From contig CM046444.1 in the NCBI GenBank assembly GCA_025506515.1, positions 74,981,624-75,045,623 of the forward strand: 64,000 bases of DNA. Reading direction: 5' to 3'. Below the pieces are notes generated by a model. It had not been told where the DNA came from. It saw nothing but the letters and a program-made list of their open reading frames with translations, and made no database searches. Source of the stretch: Flaveria trinervia (lineage: Eukaryota; Streptophyta; Magnoliopsida; Asterales; Asteraceae). Below, piece by piece: positions 56,132 to 64,000 of the stretch (position 1 is the stretch's first letter; each line of letters begins with the position of its first letter). A program made the translations under genes and the position numbers.

Positions 56132-56914
56132 TTCTTTCTTGCGTCAAACGTGAGATTGAAAATTTGTTCGCGGATTTACGGGGGAAGTCCCGGTTTTGAG
56201 TGATGAAGGCAACAAAGCAAATTTAAATCTAAAGAATGCATTCCAGTTCTTTAAGGTCTGCCGGTAAAAGACCAAAATTTTTTAATAAGCCAAAAACATG
56301 TCTTTAACGAAAACGGATTTTGTTGAAGGCTTTTGGTTAAGTGACTTGGTGACTCGGGTGATTGAAAGATAGAAACGTTTAAGCTCAATAGGGCTCACTA
56401 GGGTTGACATTCGGGTAAGGAAAATTAAAGACAATGGTTGGGGCTCGAATGGTTAAGGTTTCCTAGTGCCTAACTCATTTTTATGCAGAAAATACTAATT
56501 AAGGTCTTGAAAGGTATACCCAAAGCAAGTTCTAATCACATGTATCATATGGCACCCACAATTAAATCCAGAACGAAAGTAGAATTGCAATTTACAAAAG
56601 CTTGTTTAAGGCTCAAAAATAACTCACATACGGATGGAATTGGGTAAAAGTGTTTCATTTTACATGATTAAATATTTTACTATATTATTTTTTTAAGGAT
56701 ATCACAAAAAACATTTTCAATTTTATTTGGATGTCATGAATTTACTTCTTTATTTCCCGAAACGTATATTTATAATTTGGTTTATCAAAAATTATATTAA
56801 AATTTTTATTTCTTGTCACAAAACTTACTTGGTAAGTGATCTTTTCTTAAAAGTTTTAAATTTGGACCTTTATAGCAAAGTCAAATACATTACTCCCATC
56901 CCCACTGTTAAAAT

Positions 56915-58340
56915 TCATATTGTCCTCAATGTAATTAACATATTCAAGATGGAGAAAGGGTAATGAAACAACTCCCCTAAAAATGATGAATTTTTACTTG
57001 TGTTTGGTTGCCCTCGCACTGTTAGAATCCTCGGTATCACCTGAAATGTCACAAATTTATTAAAAGTATTAAAATCCTCAACAAACAAAATAAAAACAAA
57101 ACGACATAAATTAAAAGATAGATTGGCACGAAACAAGTGTGTTGGGGCCTCAAAAATGATACGGTTTTCAAGGGCTTTGTGGTCGGATATCCCCCCACTC
57201 ATGGTACATTCGGTTCCTGATGTACGTGACATCATTGCTCAGGTCATCAACTCGGGAATGTAGATTTTCGACTCGATCGAAGGCTCGTTGGGAATATTCA
57301 AATGATCGCCTTGCATGGTCGCTGGTGGTTTGGATTGACTCATAAAGGTCATGGTTGGGAATTCTCTTGTACGTGAACTTGAAGATCCAGCTCCAGCTCC
57401 TTCCGGTTGTATCAGCATGTCGAGGTCGATGATTATTTCTTCGGGATCCGCCGGATCCCAGATTTTTCCTTTCTTATCCATGAATCTCAGCTACCCATTT
57501 AGTAGGCTTGTCACCATGTACATAGTTGTGCACATGGTCAAGTCTAATAGTCCGGGCATCACTCCTACGGTTCCCTTAGTGTGATAACAATAGCTCTCAC
57601 ATAAGTTCAGAATCCAGCTTCCTCCAAACATCGGTGTTGAAGCACCTGCAATCGCATTCCTGGCAAAAAGATTACAAAAAAAATACCGAATATTACATGG
57701 CAATTGATTAACCATACAATGTAAAATAAACAAGTCCCTCAGACTAACAACTCCCTCGCTTTGACCACAAGGTATTATGGAATGACTAAGTAACCGATGA
57801 TTGTATCGTAACACCGGGTCTCGTATCTGACTGCTTTTTGTTTTACTTGAGTTGAACCCTCCGGTTCCAATCAGCTCCCAAAATGCTTTCCTCATTGCAC
57901 CACTTTCCGCGTCTTTACTTTCCTCGTCCGGGAAGGTATGGTACGCCGGCATTCCAGATATTGCTTCCTCCTCCATTTCTTGTTCCATGTAGATCCCGAG
58001 ATAGACATCGAACAAGGCAATGGATGTTTTGTGCCAATGTCCAGTAAGTCTGAATGAAACTGCATTATTATCCCAAGGGTCAGAGTCTTTGATGGTAAAT
58101 TTGAAAGATGCTAAAAATTCAAGAGTTAGTTCATAAACAGAAGGTCTATGTTGTGAGAATAAATGCTTCCACTGGACACTCAATAATGTATTGTATCTTT
58201 CTAGCTGTCCAACTGCGGCTAGTGTTTCTTCATCTACTTGTAAGTGGGATCTTTCGACCCTTTGTACCAGTCTTTAAAGTCTATCATGACACTATCTCTC
58301 ACGGCTCCCTTCAAAATGTAAGTAGGGATGATCCATGATC
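56915..58340 (-). pseudogene. ATHILA-type ORF in env position
   Basis: The main open frame 58183-57491 (230 codons) contains YELTLEFLASFKF, VSFRLTGHWH..SIALFDVYLGIYM, FWELIGTGGFNSSKTKSSQIRDPVLRY, HRLLSHSIIPCGQSEGVVS and RDLFILHCMV. These are the recurring blocks of the plant ATHILA ORF family (Pfam ATHILA). Upstream pieces (IDFKDWYKGSKDPTY) read in the same direction to 58340. After a stop, 57481-57239 continues (DPEEIIIDLDML, Gly/Ala/Ser linker) and 57235-56915 is a third open piece. Position between pol and 3' LTR corresponds to env in retroviruses, but I see no convincing signal peptide or transmembrane segment. Function unknown. Confidence 0.75.
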
Positions 58341-59489
58341 CTGAAAGTTTAAAAATAAGTTAATCTAGACAAGACAAATTTCTTCAGCAGTTTGATGATG
58401 TTAGTGAAAATCATATGTTTTTCAAGACATAACATCATAATGATTCAAGTCATGTTCAAAAATAGTTAAAAATTTATTATCCAAGGAAAAACATTGTTGA
58501 ACATGGGGGTGCGTTTTGTGAAACCTGGGGGTGCGTTTTGTGATAAGGCATGAAATCTTGACTCGAGCGTGCGTGGTTGTGTTTGTAAATCGTTGATTAA
58601 GCATGGGTTTAACATTTTCTTTCTTTAAAAATTATAGATTATACGTTTAACATTTTAATCATTTGTTAATAATTCAAGATACCCAAAAATATATTTTATG
58701 TTTAATACCACTTGGGAACTCTTGAACATGATTAACAAATATTTCACCATGAATTATGAAGATAGTCTTGTTAACAATAAAAGAAAACAAACTAATTAAC
58801 TAACTAAACAAACTAATAACTAACAAAACATACTAATTAACACTAATCTAGTTACAAGAATAAACTTGAAAAGTACGTTGAAAGCATTCATCATTCCATA
58901 AAATGTTTAAGAACAAGTCTTCACACATAATTGCTAGGATTTCGGTTGTTTAGAGACCTAATCACCTAAGTACATGTAAATGACTTTCATAATCAATGGA
59001 ATTAGCATACTAACCTCTTGATCAAATACTCTTCAAAGACCTGTTGAAAACATGAAAGAAAAATGGAAAACAAGGCGAAAATGAAAGTGGATACGACTTT
59101 TCAAGCAATTAAGGTCGGTATTTATCATGAAAACTTGAAGAGGAACAAGACAAAAGCATGAAATATGTGAGCTTGTGTCATTTTTTGTCGAACGCGGGGG
59201 CGTACCGCCTTAAGCACGGGGTTGTGTTCATGTGTTGTTGTTTGGTTTTAGTCTTTTGTTGTTCCGTTTTTCAGTTTCGCGCCTTATGTAATTTTCCCGG
59301 TTAAGTATTATCACTTCCAAATCATCAGAAAAAATAAGAAAATAGTCCTAGAGTTAAACAACATAAGCCACATTGAAAATTACATTTCCTAGGGTCCTAC
59401 GGTTACACGATACGTTAAAAACCAAGAGTCTAAAACAGCAAAACCACACTCTTTGATGCGCAACGCCGCACTTAGGACATCATGAAATG

Positions 59490-59800
59490 CTTCTAAAAGA
59501 AACCTCCACACATTTCATGTGGAAGGTTCGGTATGAGATAGTGAGAAGTGCAGTTGCTCAATTCCGCAAGCTGGCGGTTAATGGAAATGAGTTCCTCGCT
59601 CATCTGTTGAACTTTTTGGATAAGTTCAGCTAAGTGTTAGGATGCAGCGAGGTTCATTTCAGTCAGTTGCTTGATTAGTTCATGCAGCTTGAAGAAATAT
59701 TCTTTAGTCGTTGGCTCTCGTGTTTCAGAACGCGGTTTCTTCGTAGGATTCCAGTTGGAACTTCCATGACTTGATTATTTCATTTTCCAGATGTTTTTAA
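59490..59800 (-). pseudogene. Small coiled-coil ORF of Athila, broken
   Basis: Minus-strand frame with SSNWNPTKKPRSETREP, KEYFFKLHELIKQLTEMNLAAS, stop, HLAELIQKVQQMSEELISINRQL and a Pro/His end. It is heptad-patterned. An early stop follows the putative MK start, and a second lies mid-way. It lies between integrase and the ATHILA-type ORF. Not recognised. Confidence 0.4.
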
Positions 59801-60109
59801 ATAGGAGTGAGTGTGATGAAAGAATGGAAAAAGTGTGGTATTTATATACAGGTCGTGGATATTGAACACGGGGGCGTGCTTGGCTAGGCACGGCTGCTTG
59901 TCAGAATTTGTCTTAAATTCGACGTGCAACGTTCTAGAGTCGTCAGCGGAGATCGTGGAAAAATAATTTGTCCGAGACACGGGGGCGTGCTTGATGAGGC
60001 ACGGCCCCGTACTTGTGCTTGTGAAGTCCTAAAATTTGTTAAAAAGTAAGAAAAATTTATGTACAGGTGTCGCGTTTAAGCTTCGGGTCTTCGGCATGAC
60101 CCTTCCTCA

Positions 60110-61300
60110 CATTTAGTTTTCGTCAGGGCGGAGGTGTAATTCCTCCTAAGGATTCTTGGTTGGTCCATCGTTATATAGTTTCAAACGATGACCATTTACT
60201 TTGAAACTTAAACCTACGTGGTTATAAATTTCAATGGCACCATTTAGAAACATGTTTTTGATCGTATAAGGTCCAGACCAACGTGATTTCAGTTTTCCGG
60301 GATATAAACGTAAACGAGAGTTGTACAGTAAGACACGTTATCCCACATGAAATCTTTTTGTGTTCTTTAATCGAGCGTCGTGGAATTTCTTTGTCTTTTC
60401 TTTGTAAACCCTAGCATTTTTCGTATGCTTGTTCCCTCATTTCCTCCAATTTGTGAATTTGTAGGAATCGATTCTTTCCTGCAAGGTTTTGGTCCAGGTT
60501 TGCTGCTTTAAGTGCCCAAAAGGCCCATACACTAGTTTAAACGGTGTTGTGCCCATGGGAGTCTTATAGGCTGTTCGAAAAGCCCATAATGCATCATCTA
60601 TTTTTGTAGACCAGTCCTTGTGGTTTTGACCTACAGTTTTCTCAAGGATTCGTTTGATGCCTCGGTTAGTGACTTCGGCTTGCCTATTTGCTTGTGGATG
60701 GTAAGTAGTTGTAAAGCGATAGTGAACTCCATAACATGCCATTGCTCGATCAAGCTAATTGTTACAGAAATGAGTTCCTCGGTCACTAATTAGGGCTTTG
60801 GGGGCACCAAAACGAGAAAATAGTTTCTTGAGGAATTTGACAACGTTACTCGCATCATTAGTAGGCAAGGCTTGAGCTTCAGCCCATTTTGAAATGTAAT
60901 CAACTGCTACCAAGATGTAACGATTGCCAAATGACACCGGGAATGGCCCGATGAAATCAATACCCCATATATCAAATATCTCGCATACTTGAACTGGTTT
61001 TTGAGGCATCCCATCCCATGTTGAGATATTGGTTGCTCTTTGACATGCATCACAGGTCCGTAGTATGTCGTGAGCATCTTTGAAGATTGTGGGCCAGTAA
61101 TAGTAATGTTTGACAGTGCCTTAGAATATGTTCTGCTAAGGTTGCTCCATGGTGTCGTCCTGTGGGTCCTTCATGACAGTGCCTTAGAATTTGTTCTGCT
61201 TCACTTCCGTATACGCATCTTCGAATGAGTTGGTCTGCACCGATTCTGAACAGATACGGATCCTCCTAATAGTAATGGTTGATATTAGTAAAGAACTTCT
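60110..61300 (-). pseudogene. Athila integrase
   Basis: Zinc-binding end: WPTIFKDAHDILRTCDACQRATN (about 61085-61020). The upstream part of the HHCC domain is disrupted by a local duplication at 61110-61200. Catalytic core open 61009-60755: FDIWGIDFIGPFPVSF (first Asp), YILVAVDYISKWAEAQALPTND, ALISDRGTHFCN (second Asp). It then continues 60742-60437 with YHPQANRQAEVTNRGIKRILEKTV (Glu), WAFRTAYKTPMGTTPFKLVYG. C-terminal domain: FHVG..VLLYNSRLRLYPGKLKSRWSGPY (60365-60250) and FKVNGHRLKLY. The DDE triad is present; a stop separates the two open parts near 60750. Confidence 0.9.
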
Positions 61301-61460
61301 TCTTTTGCTGATAAGTCATTCCGTTGAGAAGGATTCCGCTTTCTAATTAATTTGCAAAATCGGCAAACCAAGGATGTTCATCCATTGAGGATTGAATGTG
61401 CATAAGGAATTCATGAGGAAAATTGTCGGTTATTATGGCTTCCCCAGTTTGTGAAGTACT

Positions 61461-61920
61461 TTAATCCTCAAGACGCGAGATATGATCAGCCCCTAGATTT
61501 TCTGTTCCCTTCTTATCACGAATTTCGATGTCAAATTCTTGAAGTAGAAGAATCCAACGAATCAATCTCGGCTTTGCATCTTCTTTGTTGAACAAATAAC
61601 GAAGGGCTGCATGATCGGTGTAAACAATTGTTTTTGAAAGGATGAGATATGAGCAGAATTTGTCAAATGCGAAAACTACCGCAAGAAGTTCCTTTTCGGT
61701 GGTGGTGTAGTTTTCTTGTGAGTCATTTAGGGTTTTGCTCGCATAATGAATTGGGTGAAATTGCTCTTCTTTTCTTTGTCCTAATACGGCTCCTACCGCG
61801 AAATCGCTTGCGTCGCACATGAGTTCAAATGGTAGCGTCCAATCTGGGGAAACCATGATTAGAACAGTTACCAATATCTCCTTGAGCAATTTGAATGCAC
61901 TAATGCATTAGTTGGAAAAT
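61461..61920 (-). pseudogene. Athila RNase H
   Basis: The open frame 61889-61461 (142 codons) contains PFELMCDASDFAVGAVLGQR (catalytic Asp in CDASD), HPIHYASKTLNDSQENYTTTEKELLAVVFAFDKF (Glu in TEKE), IVYTDHAALRYLFNK (Asp in YTDH) and IRDKKGTENLGADHISRL (last Asp in ADHLSR-type motif). All key acidic residues are present. Upstream it joins the RT connection (SFLGHAGFYRRFIKEF) in a frame with a stop near 61910. Confidence 0.9.
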
Positions 61921-61989
61921 ACGAATTGAGCGTCTTTCTCGAGAAGTTGAGTCATTGGTCGAGCAATTTTTAAGAATTCTTTTATGAAA

Positions 61990-62876
61990 CGCCGGTAGAA
62001 TCCTGCATGACCTAGGAAACTTCTGATATCTTTCACAGTTGTGGGATGTGGAAGTTTAGAAATAGTGTCGACTTTGGCTTGATCGACTTCAAACCCTGCT
62101 CAAGAGATTTTGTGTCCTAACATTATTCATTCCGTAACCATGAAATGGCATTTTTCCCAATTTAAAACAAGATTAGAATCTCACATCTAACGAGCATCTT
62201 TTCTAGATTTTTAAGACATTGCTCAAATGAGTTTCCAAAGATAGAGAAATCATCCATGAAAACTTCCATTGAGTGTTCAATCATGTCATGAAAAATTGCT
62301 ACCATGCATCTTTGAAATGTAGCAGGAGCATTACATAATCCAAAGGGCATTTGCCGATAAGCAAATATGCCATATGGACAGGTGAATGTCATCTTCTCTT
62401 GACATAGGGATTTGAAAATAACCTGAGAAACCGTCCCGGAAACAAAAGAACATTTTTCCATATAATCGCTCAAGCATTTGGTCAATGAAAGGAAGAGGGA
62501 AGTGATCTTTCCTTGTGGCGTCATTGAATTTGCGATAGTCTATGCAAACTCTCCATCCTGTAACCGTACGAGTGGGAATAAGCTCATTCTTTTCGTTAGT
62601 TACAACAGTCATTCCTCCTTTCTTTGGAACAACTTGGACGGGATTGACCCAAGGTGAATCAGAAATAGGGTTAATCAAACCGGCATCTAGCAGTTTGATT
62701 ACTTCTTTCTTCACCACCTCTTGCATGCTCGGGTTTAAACATCTTTGAGGTTGAATGATGGTTTTGAAGTTTTCCTCCATAAATATTTTATGAGTGCAAA
62801 AGGATGGATTGATTCCCTTGATGTCCATGATTTTCCATGCAATTGCTCGTTTGTGTGCCTTAAGCACATTGAGCAA
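61990..62876 (-). pseudogene. Athila reverse transcriptase
   Basis: From 62876: VLKAHKRAIAWKIMDIKGI, IIQPQRCLNPSMQEVVKKEVIKLLDAGLI, SPWVNPVQVVPKKGG, GWRVCIDYRKFNDATRKDHFPLPFIDQMLERL. After a frameshift near 62400 (an extra AAAAT-type change around SRED): CPYGIFAYRQMPFGLCNAPATFQRCM and MEVFMDDFSIFG, which holds the FMDD catalytic pair usual in Athila. The frame is lost again near 62170 and resumes as VDTISKLPHP and IRSFLGHAGFYRRF. The first catalytic Asp motif (normally near FLDGYSG) reads FRDGFSGYF. Dead because of the frameshifts. Confidence 0.9.
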
Positions 62877-63172
62877 CTTGTTCTTCTCATCAAATGATAA
62901 GGCGGATGAGATTATGATAGGAAGTTGAGATGTGTTTTCAAGAAAAGCGTATTCGAGATGAGATGGAAGTTCTTTGAGCTCTAAAACTGGAGGGTCTTCT
63001 ATAGAAGGTTTGGCTTTTGGTTATAGGTCTTGCTCAATGATCTCAAATGCTTCTTGATGAAATGATGTTTCATCAACTTCAAGTTCTTGAATGATTTGCT
63101 TCTCATAGATGGGTTCGGTGATTTGGACTTCTATTAATTGAGTGTTGCAAGCTTCATTTTGAAGGGTTTTCT

Positions 63173-63990
63173 TCAATGAAGGCTTATGATCGAATTGCAA
63201 GCATCAACGTAATAAAGTGAGTCATCATGACGTTGAGGGTGTTTCATGGATTGGCCTATATCGAAAGTTACTTCCTCCTCGTCTACTCTAAGCTTGAGTT
63301 TGCCTATACAAACATCAATGAGGGCTCGAGCAGTCGCTAAGAAAGGCCGACCAAGGATAAAAGGAACATTTTTGTCCTCATCCATGTCAAGGATCACAAA
63401 ATGAACGGGAAATACGAATTTGTCAATTTTAACTAAGTGATTTTCAACGATGCCCCTCGGATATTTGACAGAACGGTCGCTGACTGGATGCTCATACGGT
63501 TAGGTCTAGGTTCACCTAGTTTAATTTTTCAAAAACCGCATAAGGCATAAGGTTAATGCTTGCACCTAAATCATCTAATGCATTACTAACAAAAAGATTT
63601 CCTATTAGGCAACGTATGGTGAAACTTCCTAGATCAGTCATCTTTTGAGGTAGTTTGTATTGAAGAACTGCAGAGCATTCCTCATTCAAAACTACGTGTG
63701 ATAACTTTTCTAGCTTCTTTTTGTTTGATAATGCACCTTTTAGAAACTTAGCGTAGTTTGGAATTTGTTCTAAGGCCTCCACCAAGGGCAGATTGATGTG
63801 GAGTTGCATGAACAACCCAAGGAATTTGCCATATTGTGCCTCCATTCTTTGTTGTGTCAAATGACCTAGATATGGAAGTGGTGGAACATAAGGTGGTGAA
63901 GGAACGTGTTTCTTGGTTGGTTCTTCAATAACAACAAGTTGCTTTTGCTTATCACCGGCATTACTTGGATTTTTAGTTTCTACTTCTTCT
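63173..63990 (-). pseudogene. Athila gag end and aspartic protease
   Basis: 63860-63516: YGKFLGLFMQLHINLPLVEALEQIPNYAKFLK, LNEECSAVLQYKLPQK, FTIRCLIGNLFVSNALDDLGASINLMPYAVFEKL. The DLGASINLMP stretch is the usual Athila protease active site, with Asp intact. After a gap with frameshifts, 63397-63173: ILDMDEDKNVPFILGRPFLATARALIDV, the C-terminal protease flap/ILGRPFL block. Stop codons lie around 63500. Upstream (to 64000) a Pro-rich YVPPLPYLG reading fits the gag end. Confidence 0.85.
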
Positions 63991-64000
63991 AGGATGGGTT

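Larger units (their letters stand above)
53138..64000 (-). mobile_element. Athila (Ty3/gypsy) element, 3' part, runs off right edge
   Basis: Minus strand, from right: end of gag and protease (64000-63173), RT (62876-61990), RNase H (61920-61461), integrase (61300-60110), spacer with a small coiled-coil ORF, ATHILA-type ORF in env position (58340-56915), 3' noncoding region with a 101-codon ORF, polypurine tract (55298-55330), 3' LTR (53138-55293). The protease-RT-RNase H-integrase order is gypsy; the sequence landmarks and env-position ORF are those of the Athila lineage. The 5' LTR lies beyond 64000. Confidence 0.9.

Noticed and set aside
57351..57584. Plus-strand ORF overlapping the ATHILA-type ORF
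   Set aside because: Shadow of the minus-strand frame, which has the recognisable blocks.

Overview
The window is an intergenic stretch of a plant nuclear genome, almost certainly a dicot. It consists of nested, decayed LTR retrotransposons, and I found no ordinary host gene, tRNA, rRNA or CRISPR array. The style of the Copia and Athila polyproteins, and of the extra ORF that accompanies the Copia elements, resembles what I know from Asteraceae (daisy family) genomes. That taxonomic guess is inference, not something the sequence proves.

Layout. 1-2211: two LTR copies and one gag fragment of a Copia family (here Y), in opposite orientations. 2212-4459: the 3' end of a second Copia family (Z'), with an intron-containing extra ORF, a polypurine tract and a 3' LTR. 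4460-50611: a single old plus-strand Copia element (H: gag, protease, integrase, start of RT, extra ORF, 3' LTR) that has been split repeatedly. The insertions into H are a solo LTR (5953-8308), an internally deleted Tekay/Del-like Ty3/gypsy element (9706-17872), a tandem LTR-internal-LTR-internal-LTR array of a gag-only Copia family X (20533-26730), a nearly full-length minus-strand Copia element Z (29131-42687), and a second X element with duplicated flank (44152-49129). 50612-52046: a minus-strand relative of H (W), of which only the LTR, primer binding site and leader remain. 52047-53137: unassigned A+T-rich DNA. 53138-64000: a minus-strand Athila (Ty3/gypsy) element with 3' LTR, an unrecognised 101-codon ORF, an env-position ATHILA-type ORF, integrase, RNase H, RT and protease, running off the right edge.

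For three insertions (solo LTR, Tekay-like element, Copia Z) I could locate the 5-bp target-site duplication. Removing the insertion plus one duplication copy restores an uninterrupted reading frame of H on both sides. This gives an internally consistent order: H is oldest and the others landed inside it.

The most interesting material is noncoding or semi-coding. (i) An extra ORF occurs in three copies downstream of pol (H, Z, Z'); two copies share a phase-1 intron of 147 and 148 bp. (ii) A minisatellite in the Tekay-like LTR has units that form 5-bp hairpins whose arms covary (CCCAT/ATGGG versus CCCAC/GTGGG), often with a TTCG loop. (iii) Several families carry their own dispersed short palindrome in the LTR, in some also in the leader or spacer. 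(iv) The gag-only X family shares spacer motifs with Z. All coding remnants carry stops or frameshifts except a few short ORFs, so nothing here is likely to be autonomous.
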